Assembly (NCBI RefSeq): GCF_037975245.1
Contig: NC_092580.1
Coordinates: forward strand, 25,528,501-25,592,500
DNA: 64,000 bases
Direction: 5' to 3'
Source: Apostichopus japonicus
Lineage: Eukaryota > Echinodermata > Holothuroidea > Aspidochirotida > Stichopodidae
Positions 25,901 through 40,900 of this stretch are shown piece after piece. The notes beneath the pieces are model-generated. The model worked only from the letters and a program-made list of their open reading frames with translations. It did no database searches and was not told the origin of the DNA. The position numbers were made by a program, and so were the translations under genes. Numbering within the stretch: position 1 is the first letter of the stretch; each line of letters opens with the position of its first letter.

Positions 25901-28900
25901 AATGCGTAAATATAATGGAAAGTGTCAGTTAATTTTAACATTTTATCAAATGCTGTCTAATTCTGTGTTACTTTCAGTCTGAAAACAGAGAGAAGTTGAT
26001 TGAACTTTTTAATGCTATCGTGGCAAAATTAAAGGTATCAATACATCATATTCTCATTTACTGCGAAACTAACCTGTATTTGTAGGTCAAATGTATCTCA
26101 TATTGGCTGTTTGTGGAAACATTCATTATTGCCATATTTGTAAAGTTGTATGAAATGAAACCTCATTACTACTGGTCTCTGTGACAAAAGTCTGTATCAT
26201 TCCGCCCCCCCCCCCCCCGCTTCGCAAGTCAGAAAACCCCTTTTTCATTTCAAAATGAGAAAAAATCTCATTTGGAGCACCAAATTGCATCTAAGGCCAG
26301 GTGAAAATGCAAAATTATTTACAAAATAGAGTGGGTGTTGAAGTGTGCTATATTGCACCAAATTGCATCTGAGGCCACCTGGAAATAAAAAAAAATCATT
26401 AAAAAAAAGTGGGAAATCCCCTCCCCTTAGACCCCTCCCCCAGGCCGGCCATCAGTCTTCAGCCCCCCCCCCCCCACTCAAAAGTACCTTCCTACGCCAC
26501 TGACGATAACATGTGTTGCAACATAAAAAATGAAATATTTAGCCGTATAGGTGTTTAAACACGATTTCAGGTTTATATTTATGTTTAAGTATGAAAGATG
26601 CATTTGGTGGATATGGGTGACTGGAACAATTTCTTGTCAGCTTTCTTCTTGTTTATTTCTTTTTCGAATGTGCTTAGTCTGAGCTAGAGTACAGCGGAGC
26701 AGAGCTTTCCAATCTCAATCATTTGGAAGAGGTATTTTGTATTATTTTATACCATTTATTTCATCATAAACATGGTTAGAAATTATTCAAATGATGCAAT
26801 GTCTTTCTCATCGATGTCAACTGTTGTGTGATTTGTATTTTTTCGGTTATGATTTATGTTAACTTGACATACAGTAACATGTTATTGAATTTCCTTTAAT
26901 TTGCTTAGTCTGATCTGGAGTACAATGGAGAAGCGCTTTCTGAGCTCAAAGATTTGGAAGAGGTAGTTTGTGTATTTTATATGAATTGTTTATTATCCAC
27001 AAAGTTAAAAACATGCCAATGATGCAATGTCTTTCTCATCGATGTACAATGTTGTTTGATTTGTATTTTTCCTGTTATGATTTATGTTAACTTGCTATAC
27101 AGTAATATATTTTTGATATTTGTAATGCTTTGCATAACGTCTCTATTGCTACGCTTTTAAAAAAGTTGCAAATAAAATCCATTTTTTTAATTTTAGATGG
27201 ACTTCAGCAAAGCAATTTCTTCAGCCATCACTTTCATTGTTGACGGTCGGATGGTAAGAGTCTTGTTATTCAATCAAAATAAATATCTCTAGGCAATATT
27301 TAATTTCAATTGCACGCTGTTGGTGAGACAGTGGGAGTGCGTCGTTACAACTGATACACTTATAAACACTGAGATTTTTGTACTGAACAATAACCGATGC
27401 CTTTATTGCAGCTTGATGTGGATACCTTGATGGATATTTTACAAAAAAGGTCCCTGAAGGAAAAGGTGAGATACAGATCCGTCTTCATGAAATCATTCCA
27501 TAATAATGAGCATCATTCAGTATTGAATAAAACAAAATAAAAATTCCCATTCGAGTTCATTCTAAAGTTCCCCTTTCATATTTAATTTATGTTCATATAT
27601 TCTCATTCATATTTAATTGAATGTACTCTACGAGACCGAAGTTATCTATTACCAACACTACAATGTTCTGAGAGTTTGCTTAATAGATCATACCTTGTAC
27701 CCTCTGTGTTTTTATTAACATTGTTCATAGGTCACTGGAATGCTACTAACTACCGTACTCTTTGATCTACTACAAAATGAGAAGGTAAAGTATGTTTTTT
27801 CTGTTACCTTATAATCTCATCTCCCTTCATGTAATGTATAGCCAGGTGAGATATTGTTCTTCATTCCACATCAAAACTGTTAGGAAGAGGACTTCAACAA
27901 AATAATTCCTTAAGAGTTATATTGTTAAGGTGTATTATTAAGGTTATAGGGTAAGTGGATTTGAAAAATGAAAACAAAAACGATGGGTCCTCGGTCTGAA
28001 TGTAAAACACAACTATGTGAGTACGTGTGTGTGCACGCGAGCAAAACAGTGTGCAAATTAAACTTCTTGGGTAGGTGCCTGACCATGTAAACTCGAGTCT
28101 GTGTGATGTATTGCGTGGTTGGCCAAAACTCAGTGGTAAAAGGACAAAGGTCAATAAAACTTAAAATTGATTTTAGACATTTTTTGCTTGTCAACATGTA
28201 GGGAAAACCTTTTAAACCGCACTATATGAAGAGAATGATGAAACCTCATTATTTTCCCTATTATATGCACCAACTGATTGGTGCTTTTGACGGAAATTTG
28301 CTGGAGGACTGCCCTAACGGTGTCTTGCACCATTATTTTATCATTTCCGGATACTATACGGAATTTATAAATTGTTTAATTTTTGCAACGACGCCTTGCG
28401 GCGTTCGTCTGCCTGACGGTTCATTGAGATGGGTTCCGCGAAACATGAAAGGATGGGTTCATTAAAGGAGTGTAGCGTAAGAGTTATGGACGATTCATAT
28501 GAAGTCAAGGATGTGCTGAAATCAATCATTAACGATATTGGGAACGGAAAGATACTAAGCTGTGTGAAGTCATCTGGAAACTGGATAATAACTTTACGAA
28601 ACAAGGATGATGCAGATCTATTAATAGAGACAGGTATAGTTATAAACGACAGCACTTGTAACGTCTATGGAGTGTCAAGATCATTTTTAACTGTGAGTTT
28701 ATTTGGTGTTCCGTCCTACATTGACGACGATGAACTCTCAGAAAAACTACTCGAATTTGGCTGTAAACTTAAAGGGAAATGGCACCACAACACATACCCG
28801 GAATTTCCCAATATTGAAAATGGGATTCGTTACATACGACTGGAACTGCCAACCGAATGCAAAAGTCTACCATATGCAATGACACTGAATGGATTACATA

Positions 28901-31900
28901 TGAGACTAAAGCACAATGGACAAACCAGGGTATGTAATTTATGCTTGGAAAATGACCATATTATGCGGAATTGCCCCAAATATGTATGCAGGGAATGTAA
29001 TTCACAAGGTCATTGGGAAGCGAAATGTCCACAGGTAAGATGCTTTAAATGTAACGATCTAGGACACAAAAGTTTCAATTGTCCACAAGCCGGAGATGAC
29101 AACAATGATCACCACGGTAACGGTGACCCAGCAACAGGCAGAAACACCATAAGCCCACCTAAGCATGCCAACGTCCAACACACTGACCAACCAAAAGATG
29201 AAGCCATGGACCAGTTAACCCAAACAAAAGGCAGCGCCATTGAGACCAACGAGACTAAAAAGAAGCAAAACGAGAATATAAAGACAACTCAACGGGATGA
29301 ACAAAGACCCACCAAACCAACTCAAGAGGATTCTGAGAATACAAAAGCAACTAGAGGAAACAAAGTGACTGAAGCCACTAACTCCACCGGTAACAAAACA
29401 ACGTCAGATGAACCAACCATGGAATTACCTCAACATCTGAAACGACAAATGTCTTATGACGAAGGTGAATTTAGAACTGTTAGACTGAAAAAAAAGTCAT
29501 TCATTCCAAATCTGCGAAAAGCCAGGAATTCGCAACCTCGCTAAATAATCAATATTAATATAATGGATAATGATTGTGAGGACTCAAATGATAGCAGTGT
29601 TCTTTGTGAGTATTTTGACGTAGATTCTTACAACAGATTACCTCCAAATAATTGCCTATCTATGTTCCATTTAAACTTTAAACACCAACCAGATCTATCA
29701 ACATTTAACGATATCATTGAATCCTTATTTATTGAGGCAAACTTGCCAAATTCTAAAGAGAAAATAATTATTGGTATTGTTTATAGACCTCCAAATGGTT
29801 CTTTAGAACAATTTTATTATAACATGCAAAATATTTGTACTACCATTAATCAGCTAAACTGTACTTCCTACATTATGGGGGATTTTAATATTGATTTGTT
29901 AGATAAAAACAAATCACCAGAGTTTCTAAATAACCTTTACTCAAATGGTTTCTATCCAACAATATCAAGACCAACCAGAGTGACCAGTACCTCTTCAACT
30001 TTGATTGACAATATTATAACTAATAGTAATTCTAAACTTTCATCAGGTATTTTGGTGACTGATATCACTGATCACTTTCCAGTGTTTGTCAATGCCCTCG
30101 AGACTAATCGCCGACAAAATAATCCCATCTATGCACATAATTACAGTGATAATAATATAAAAAGTTTCACTTCTGAAATTGGGAAAACTACGTGGGACAA
30201 TGTCCTAAACGAACCAGATGTTAATACTGCTTATAATACATTTTACTATTATTTCAATACTACGTATAATAATTGCTTTCCTACTCAAGTGTTCAATCCA
30301 AAAAAGAAACGTACTAAAAAACATCCCTGGATCACTAAGGGCATTTTAAAATCAATCAAAAGGAAGAACATATTATTTAGACGTTATTTGAAGAATCCTA
30401 CTGAACATACTTAGTCTATTTACAAAATGTACCGTAATAAACTAAACCATGTTATACGATATTCCAAACGATTATACTTTTATGATAAATTCAAACAGAG
30501 TAGAAACAACGTAAACAGTACTTGGAGTACAATTAATGAAATTCTCAATAAAAACGGTAAAGACTCATCATATCCAGCAACATTTAAAAATGATGATTGC
30601 GAAATTAGCAATGATAATGACATCGCTAGCAACTTTAACAAATACTTTGTAAATCTTGGTTATAACCTCGCTAGTAAGATTAATATTAAACTAAAAGCGG
30701 AACATTTTTTACATAATAATGACAAGGTATGCCATTCCATATTTACATATCCAGTAACAGTAGAAGAAGTTTTCAAAGTTGCTCACACAAATGTGAAACC
30801 AAACAAAGCAGCAGGCTATGATGACTTTAAGCCAGGTATTATCAAACAAGTAATCCCATACATTGTAAAGCCTTTAACTCATCTCTGCAATATTTCTTTT
30901 AACACCGGCATTTTTCCGGATAAGCTTAAAATAGCAAAGGTAAAACCAATCTTTAAAAAAGGAGACCCCAGTCATTTTGAGAATTACCGCCCTATATCTT
31001 TATTGTCAGTCTTTTCAAAAATCATTGAACGATTAATGTTTAATCGTATATACAGTTTTCTATGTAAATATAATGTTCTTAATAACAAGCAGTACGGATT
31101 TCGTCCTGACCATTCTACAGAATTAGCTTTAGCAGATGCAGTCAACAATATTTATAATAGTCTTGATAAGAATAATACCTGTGTAGGCGTATTTCTCGAC
31201 CTATCCAAAGCTTTTGACACCATCGATCACAAAATATTACTAAGTAAATTATTTTTTTATGGTATCAGAGGAACAACCCTAAATTGGCTAGATAGTTATC
31301 TTTCAAATAGATACCAGTACACTTTATATAAAAATTCTAAATCTGAACTTGCTAAAATCGCTTGCGGAGTTCCTCAGGGTTCTATACTAGGTCCATTACT
31401 ATTTATAATTTATGTCAATGATATCGTTAATGTCTCCGATATTGCTAAAACAATATTATTTGCCGACGACACAAATATTTTCTTCGATTCCCAAGATCTA
31501 CTCTCATCACATAAAACTGTTTCTACTGAACTAACTTAATTTTCCAGCTGGTTTGCAGCAAACAAATTATCTCTTAATATAGAAAAAACTAATTATATGG
31601 TGTTTAATGCTAGTCACTCATTCAGATGGGATCACAGTATTACCATGAATGATAAAATTATTAATCGGGTTAACACGACTAAGTTCTTGGGTGCACACAT
31701 AGACAATAAACTTTCGTGGCGTGATCACATATCAGCAGTCTGTAACAGAGTGGCTAGAAATACTGGTATTTTATGCAAATTAAAACATTATTTACCTCCA
31801 AATATACTCAGAACACTCTATATAACTCTGATTTTACCCCAATTAAGTTATTGCACGACTATTTGGTCAGGAACCTATTCTACAAATCTTAATCACCTAT

Positions 31901-34900
31901 GTGTCCTCCAGAAGAGAGCTATCCGCCATATATCACATGCTGCACCACGTGATCATACTAGCCCATTATACAAAAGATTAAATTTATTAAAACTAATGAT
32001 ATTATAAGAGTCCAGCTTGCAACATTTGCATATAAAGCATGGAATGGATTGCTACCCGAGGCTTTTAAAGATTTTATATATAGTAATAGACTAATCCACA
32101 ACCATCAAACACGCCATTGTAATAACGCCCATGTTTTATCCCAACGAAGTACTTTAAGTTCTTTTAATCCTCGTATTCGTGCTATAAAAACGTGGAATAA
32201 TCTCCAGGATAATGTTAAGAATAAGCCTTCTTACTCTGTATTCAAAAGGAATCTCCAAACTGTAATTATTTCTCAATATTGATGGATTTATTCTTGTGTG
32301 TGTTTGCGATTAAGATCATTATAAAGATTGTTAGGACTGCTTATTAACATTATTAATTTCAAGTAGAGTCAATTCGATTATTTCATCATTGTAGATGCTA
32401 CTATTAACTTTTCATTTTCTATTGTTAAGTTTTTCTTTCTTTTTTTCTTTTTGGGGAGTCTCCTACTTTGTTAAGCCTTACAGGCTTTATAGGAGACTTC
32501 CCGTCACACTGTAACTTGTGATGAAACAAATAAATATACAAATATACAAACAATTTTGAAATAGGACAATATCAATCTATGCAAACAAATGGCATACTGT
32601 TTAGCAAAATTTGGATGCCAAGAGTAAAGTCATGAAGTAGATGATATGTGCACTCCATAGAATGCCTTCTTGTTTTCTCTTTAGAAGCTCTGTTTTCTTG
32701 TCATTGTTTGATACTTCAGTTGAAAAATACATAACTTTTGCCACATATTGTTAACTTTGCAGATTGAGCTATACCGGTACATATCAGAGTTAAAAACGTG
32801 CCTAGTGGCACATCAGGTACGTTAAACCACAAAGCAGTTCCTTACCTTGTAAAATTGTTATCATTTTGGTAATATAATCTCGTTCCATGAACAACAGTAT
32901 TAGGAGTGGTAATTCATGAAACGTCCCATATTATTTGCGTCGAGTGTGAATCTTGCCTTTATAGGCCGCACATGTTAACAGTTTAGTATAATAATTATTG
33001 TTAACAACATATTAGCGTGGTAGTCACATAAAATATAATACATGAAAAACTATGAGGCAGTTGCGGTTATAGTGGATTCTTCATGTTTTTATTTATAGCC
33101 TGACATACCTGCTGTGATCCCATATTTGTTTCTAACAAGAGTTGATGGTTACACAGGTTATATCAAAGCGAAACACTGGTTAAACCAAAACCAAATCTTA
33201 ATTTATTTTTATTTTTACCCACAGATCTCTTCATCTGATTTTGTTCAATTTCTATCAGCTCCCCTCAGCGATGAAAAGGTAAAATATTGTTCTTTATTTC
33301 ATGTGCTTGCTACCATCGTTTAATACGATGTAACACTTTAATGATTCTGGCATTACTATAGGCAATTTGCTATCAAAATATTAGTGTATGACGTTTTACG
33401 ATCTCTTTGTTTAACTTCTCAGGTTTGTATTCGTGACTTTATAACCGAGATGCATGATTGCAGGCATCAAAAAGTGGTAAGTAGCTTGAAGTCAATAGTC
33501 TTTCTTGCTCATTCTCTCTTCGCAATGTCATCTTTAATCTTTTTGTTTAGGTCGTTAGAGAAGATGCATTTGAACGGAATAAATTTATTAAAGTACACGC
33601 TAAATGTTAGCAAGAAAGCGTTTTATTTTTCTTCTGTATCAATTGTAAGCTTATGTACATGACTTACGACTAAAAAGCATGCATTTAACGTGATTTATAT
33701 AACACAGCAATTATAGTGTAACAAAATTAATACAAGCAATTTCAACCTTTCTTTCTTTTTCCTTTTTTGTTTACGGGGGGATTTCATTGTTGCCAATGCT
33801 ACAATATCAACACATTTTACCTTCACAGATAACCAAGAAACAATATTCAAGTTCCTTGTCAAGTCTACCAAACTATAAACAGGTGATTTGATTACTTCTA
33901 TTACTTCCATATAAACATTTTACATTATTATTTTGGTGGAAATACGCTGCAGTAAGCAATAGCACTGTCACTTAAATTCCAATTTTGTAATTGACAGCAT
34001 TGCATAGGTTAAAAGTATACGTTACCTGAAAGGCCATGAATGAATTTTTTTAGGATATGAATACAACTAGTAACAAAATGTACACATATTAAACTTCTTG
34101 TTGAGATCGATTCTGCTAAACTCGCCTTCTAATTAAGTTAAATGAAGAACTCAAACATTTCAATGTGAATAAGGTGACTAGCTATTGTTTATTTGCATTG
34201 TAAATTGCATTGGACCACACTGAAGCAAGGAGACAAAAGTAAACCTCGCATCCAATTCATTGTACTCTGTTCATTGATGAAAGAATTTATTTAAAAGTTA
34301 GGTATAATTTGCGGTACTATCGGGATTTCAAATACCAGAAATCTATAAGCAGTACTCGACAAGCAAGATTATCAACAACACGGTAATTGCTCTGATCGGC
34401 TTGCTCCGACACCTGTGGTAATTGGTAAACGTTGCAAACTTTACTATGTCACTTCTTCACAGTTCAAACTTGATGAATTTATTAAGGCATATGACGAAGG
34501 TTGGAAGAGGGGAATCAAGGTTAGTCATATATCGTTTTTTAAAGTTATCGTTCTTCTTCACAGTTGCATACGGCACATAAAGTGTTGCTTAAGTTTCCAG
34601 AAATAATCAATCTTTTTATTATTGATAAATCATCTTTTGTAACATTTCGTAGTTACAGGTGGACTCGAGTTAAACTGAAAATGAGATTGAATCTAAGTTG
34701 GTTGATCTCTATGTTCAAAAACCGCAAATCACGGTTTACAGACAAGCAACATATTTTACTAGAAACATGATAGAATCTTCACAAACCTGAGAATATATTC
34801 AGTGATTTTATTCAAAGTATTTGTGAACCATGATTAATCGACAGTCAATATTAAAACCGTCTAGTTGTTGGTATTATCACAGTGGTAACATAGTTGTATT

Positions 34901-37900
34901 ATATTGTGCTGCGCGCATAGTGTATGTATCCAACTATATATATATCATTGATAATAACAGCGGTATCAATCCATTTGCAGATGCCACAAGATGCTTTAGT
35001 CGATTTACTGCAGCAGGTTCTGAAGCATGAGCAGGTAACGTTGTTCTTTACCGCAATTTATATGTAGATCTATGGATATAATGGGGCCGACAGATAATTG
35101 ATCAAATTATGTTGGCCAATTAACTTTAAATATACTTCATGAATAATTTTACTTTAAATTTTCAACAGGTTGATGTTAAAGAATACTTTAGCGCTTTACA
35201 TACTTTTCTGGAAAAGAAGATTGTAAGTTTTTTCCAACCCTCATATTTTTTAAAGTGAACGCAATATGTGAATGTGTTAACGCATGTTTGGTTTAAGGTA
35301 AATTCAATACTTAGTCATGTTAAGAATAGAATAAATGATGCAGTGAAAGGGTTCTAGCCATTTAACACGGGGCTTAGGGGTCAATGTCCCTTTTCTACTT
35401 TCAATGACACAATTTTTAAATGGAAGATACACTTGATCGTTATTGAAAATCAACCATTGGAGTAATGCGGTGAAAATCGTTAGGAAACGGAAACTATCGG
35501 GCGAGAATTTAATCGTGGGTTACAGTCACTGTCCATTCTTCTTTGCGTAACGTGGCATGACACATTAATACTTGTCATAATAAATGCTAGTCTAATAACT
35601 TTTAATGTATAAATTTGCTGGCATGTTATCATTACTCATGTATTGTGACGAGTTTATATTTTCATATTTTTACGTACCTATATCACATGTAGTGGATTGA
35701 TCTCAGGTAGTAGACTTAAAAGCTTTGAACCATTATGTAATGCAGTTACTTCATGTGTCGATGCAGAGTACTTCAAACTCTAGTACATGCAGAATGTTTA
35801 TTTATAATAATAAAAGCGGACGTTTAAGAAAGCAAACAAGAAGACATGTTTTTGTAAGCCTGTGTTGATTGACAAAATGAAGCTTTGCGTTTCTGAGAAC
35901 AACATGTGTTCACCTTACTGAATCAAACATGGATTAAGTAAGGTAAACACTTCCATTTAAAATCACAAATTAGTAAAAATAAAAGACGGTTAATGAGATC
36001 TGCTAATAGGTCGCACAGTCACCCGGTTTAACAATAACTCATACTTGATATTAGTTTTGTTTCATATAACAGATAGATGAAGCTAATTTTCGAAGTTTGA
36101 TGTCAAACTTAATACGGCAGAGAAAGGTTAGAATTCATTCCACATTTTGTGACAAATGTTACAGCTTGGAAATATAAGTCATCCATTCGAAAAGTTAATC
36201 GTCTCCAATTTTTCAAAGCCTCTCCCCTGCTGGAACGGTTTCTTGGAATGTTAAAAGATTATACTAATAAAAGTTATTTATATCTTACCCAACAATTAAT
36301 TACAATCTTACATTCCAGCCCGTTTTAATATTTAAACATAGCTTTATCTATTATGGCAAATGTACTATAACATTCTCTTGGAATCAAATAAAGTAAAAAC
36401 GCTCTTTTTAAACAGGTCAAACTTGAAGATTATCTCGCAGAAGTCAAGACAATCAAAGATGAATGCAAAGTATGAAACTTTGAATTATTCACTACACTGT
36501 TATTTGCGTAGAATCCATCTCTGTATAGAAAATACGAAGATAGTTGTTTTTATCTTTTGTAACGATCATTTTTTTGACAGAAGATGTATTAGACAATAGT
36601 CAAAAGATGACTTTAGGCACATAGTTCATTTTGATTTGTTTTTTTACTCGTTAAAATCGCTTCCATTAGTCCAGGTTGTATTTCAACAAAACCGGTAATT
36701 ATTGAGAAATGACCCTTTAGCAACTGGGGTTGATCAGTTAATATGACTAGACTATATAGTATAATGCACAAACCATTTCCACAGCAACTCATGTTCAACA
36801 CAAAACTCAATGAGAAAGCATATTATACAGGGTGAATATCTTGACAACGAGAGTAGCAAGAGAAGCAATGATGTTCACTCCAAATGTCGTTTTATACAGA
36901 CAAAGTGACGAATGTTATTCACTGTAGATATTCGTGTATTGGTATAATACCAATGTTAAGTCTGGTTGTCCGGTGTGCTCATCTATATTGTTTGTCATTA
37001 AAGAACAGTATTTTGGTGTTCTGCTATCACTGTAATAGGGGATAAATAATTCAAACACGGAAATCGTATATCAAACTGTTCTATCGACGAAATGGTACGA
37101 TTTTATTAGCTATGCAACATTTTGTTACTGAATATTCCGGGGAATCGAGTTTTATTAATTTTATGGAAAAAACATGTAGCTTTATACAATAATTCCTGTA
37201 TTAACTTTGTAAGAAAAAAATCTTAAATGTGGACGAGGAACTTGTTTTGTCTTACAAATAGATGCCATGTCATTATTGAATTCAACAAGTACAAAATGCA
37301 TAATGTACTAGGTCCATTAGACGTTATCAAGTCTGTATCTATTCATCTTTCAACCGTTTTCCTTTCTTTCGCATGTCTGTGTTATTCAACATACGATGAT
37401 AGTGAATCCCATGCAGTAACTTATTTTATGAATTCCATTTTTTGTAGATAACAGATCAGGTATTCGAAAAGCTGTTGTCGGTTGTGCTAGAATACGAGGA
37501 GGTAATTAAATGACACTATGATGTGATTCTCTTCAAACGTTGGATAAGAGATTATTTATGGCTTTTAATATTTAATACCATCTGTCATAACTTTGTGTGA
37601 TGCATATCCGCATTTTAATTAAGAGTATTGTCTTATTAATATATCTTCGACATTCCTACACAGATAAATGTACAGGAGTTGATACCGGTAGTCAAGGCCT
37701 GGGGAAAAGAAGCTTCCGTGAGTATTCTTCCAAATCATAATGTTTTTTGTTGGCGAGAGTCCCCGAAATTGTATATCTATATATAAATTTTGATTGAATA
37801 TATATATATATATATATATACATATAAATATATATATATTATTCAAAGTTTCAAATTTTCTAATTCAAATATTTCAATTTGTAATTCACAGATATCATCC

Positions 37901-40900
37901 GAACGCTTTTTGAGCTTTATTTTTGAATGTGCCAAGTGCGATAAGGTAACGACATTCTTTTAATCTTTGTGTTCGTTTTATAATCGTTTTATCCGTGACG
38001 TTTGGTATGTAAATTGTTCAATCCCCACCCTCAACGAATGGAATAAATGAATGATAATCGAAACACATTCTGAAGTACATAGGTATGTTCATCACTGGTA
38101 TGAATTAAATTATAAATCAAATATAAATATAAAAAGAACAAGAAAAAATAAAAATAAACTACGAAATAAATTGACCAATCATTAAAGATTCAACATGTTG
38201 TAAATTTTATCTTCCATGTAAATAAAGAAGCCTTCATTAAGTTCACAGTATTTCAATTGGAAGAAGACATGGTAAGGTACTAGTCTTGCTGCTGAAAATT
38301 GTCGGGATCGATGGCGAAATCCAGAGCATTCAAAATAAACGAATTTTTCCTTATCTTGATAGATCACTCCGAAGAGGATATTTGTCACATGCATTGATAA
38401 CGAAGTTTGGTTTAAATAAAACACATTTCTACATTTCGATACAGAAAAATACACAGAACGTTTTGGAAGAAATCAAGAATTGGAGAAGAGAAGATTTTGT
38501 GAGTGATTTTCAAGAATGATTTAATGAGTGTTAGCAAGAATCAAAACAGTTAATTGTACACATAATTATTATCAAAATGCTACTTGAAATTACATCTTTA
38601 CATATTTATTTTGATACTGACATTTTATAATTCACCGATACCCGTTAAACGAATTTTCGAAGTTGTTAACTGAATGCGCTAAGAGCGATTAATGAATACA
38701 TAGGCCTATCAATAAAATACAAACAGAGTGGCAAAATTAATAAGTTGCGTTATTAAGATGTTGTACATTTTATTTGGCAGGTGGATAAAGAATCCATCTT
38801 GACGTTAACGATGTCCTTTCTTAAAGAAGGTTTGGTAAGATACATCTTGTCGTGTTTTAAACTTCTCAGGTCAATGAACGAACGTATCGTAGGCTGAAAG
38901 TTATGGTAACAATAATATATTTTCTTCAAAGGCATATTAACCGTGGTTTCAGTCGCTTGCTTAACAATAATGATAACAGTTTATCTGCGCCTATATAAAG
39001 GCATGAGAGATTTTTGAATCTCGATAAAAATTCAAAGATGTAAGGAAGGCTAAAATTGAAACAATAATTTGACATATCATCTAGAAAACAAGCAAACAAT
39101 TGGTAAGTCCACATCTAGATTGTGTTCCGAGATGGAAATATAAAAAAGCAATTCAGTCCATTGCCACACCTTGTGTGATGTCATTCACGACAACACACTA
39201 GACTGTTCACGTTTTGTCTTCATTGTTTACCCTGCACGGAATCAATTCAAAATAGAAAGCACTGTTTTTTCAATGAAGAATAGATATCAATAATAAATTA
39301 ACGATGTGAAGTTCAGCTTCCGTAACCGTTAAACTAAGAAATTTGTAAATTGTGCATTGTATTGTCAAGATTTTTGTACATTGTATTTGGCAGGTGGAGA
39401 AAGAAACATTCTACAAGTTCACAACGTCATTGCTAAAAGATAACTTGGTAAGATATATCTCGTCATGTCTTAAACTTATCAGTTAAATGAACGAAACGTA
39501 TCATAAAGCTATAGGTCAGGTAAACAATCATATATTTTCTTCAAAGGGATATTGACCTTGGTTATAGTTGCATGCTTAACAACGTTATCGAAATTTTTCA
39601 GCATCTTTCAGTTAAAATCTTATCCTGACAGATTTTGTATCGTGAAAAAAAAACATGAAAGATGTAATGAAGGCTAATAATGCAACAATAGCGTCCTAAT
39701 AAGTCCTTAACAAGCAAAATAAAAGTATGGGTCTACATCTAGATTGTATCCCGAGATGAAATACATTGCGACAAAGGATGTGATATCATACATGGAAAAT
39801 ATACTTAAACTATTTTTATTTTTTATTTTTTATTTTTTTTGCATTGTTTTCCTTACACGGGCTCAATTAATAGTTGAAAACACTGTCTTCTTTATCTAAA
39901 GAAACCCAACAATTATCAACTAAATATGCTTTATTGATAAACTAAGAAATATATAAATTATGCATTGAAATATTAATGTGTTATTCATTGAATTTGGCAG
40001 GTGGATAAAGAATCCTTCTTTATTTTCACAATATCACTTCTAAGGGAAGATTTGGTAAGATATTTCACGTTTTGTCTTAAACTGATCGGTTCAATAAACG
40101 AAACGTATCATAAAGATACAGGCCATGGTAACAAATATATATTATCTTTCAAGAGATATTGACCGTGGTTAAAGTTGCATGATTAACAACATGCTAAAAG
40201 TTTTCTGCATATTTAGGTAAATATCATACACCGACAGTTACAATATGGTCATTATATGACTATAAAAGCAATCAAAAGAAACATATTATGCCATATCTAG
40301 AGATTGTATGACAAGATAGAAACTTTAAAATCTGTTCAGTCTATAGTGATACAATGTGTGATGTCATACAAGGATAATAAAATAAGCTGTTTTTCTTTTG
40401 CATTGCTTTTCTTGCTTAGTTTTAACCCCGTTATTGCTATAAAAAATAATAAATAAATAATTGTGACCAATGAACACTGTGCAGTTCAGTTTCCTTAACC
40501 GTTAAACTATGAAAATAATAAGTTGTGCATTGAAATTTCAATATATTGTACATTGTATTTGGCAGGTTGATAAAGAATCCTTCTTGACGTTCACCATGTC
40601 TCTGCTAAATGAAGGTTTGGTAAGATAAACCTCTTCATGTTGGAAGTGATCAAGTTAGTGAACGAAATGTATCATGAAGCTATAAGTCATTGTACACAAT
40701 CACCTACTTTCTTCAAAGAAATATTGACCGTGGTTATAGTCGATTGTTTAACAATATTGTGAAAACTATAATATATCACACATAGAGCAATTAGGATTCG
40801 TTCACAGTTTGAATCGCACATTTGCTATATTTTTCATTTAAACTGTCAGACTGATGCTGTTGTCAAAAAATCAATACAAGTATTTTTAATCAAAAACTTT

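Larger units (their letters stand above)
28200..32546 (+). mobile_element. Jockey/CR1-group LINE, inactive
   Basis: About 4.3 kb in the same direction as the host gene. It has a 5' leader, ORF1 (28429-29544), a broken ORF2 (29563-32282), a 3' stem-loop (32454-32502) and an A-rich tail (aaataaatatacaaatatac). The left limit is a guess and no target duplication was found. The reverse transcriptase sequence places it in the broad Jockey, CR1 and L2 group. I cannot pick the clade by eye. Confidence 0.85.

Noticed and set aside
33099-33158. Longer versions of mini-exon 19 ending at gttaca or gttata
   Set aside because: They give lengths that are not multiples of three and would break the phase shared by all the other units.
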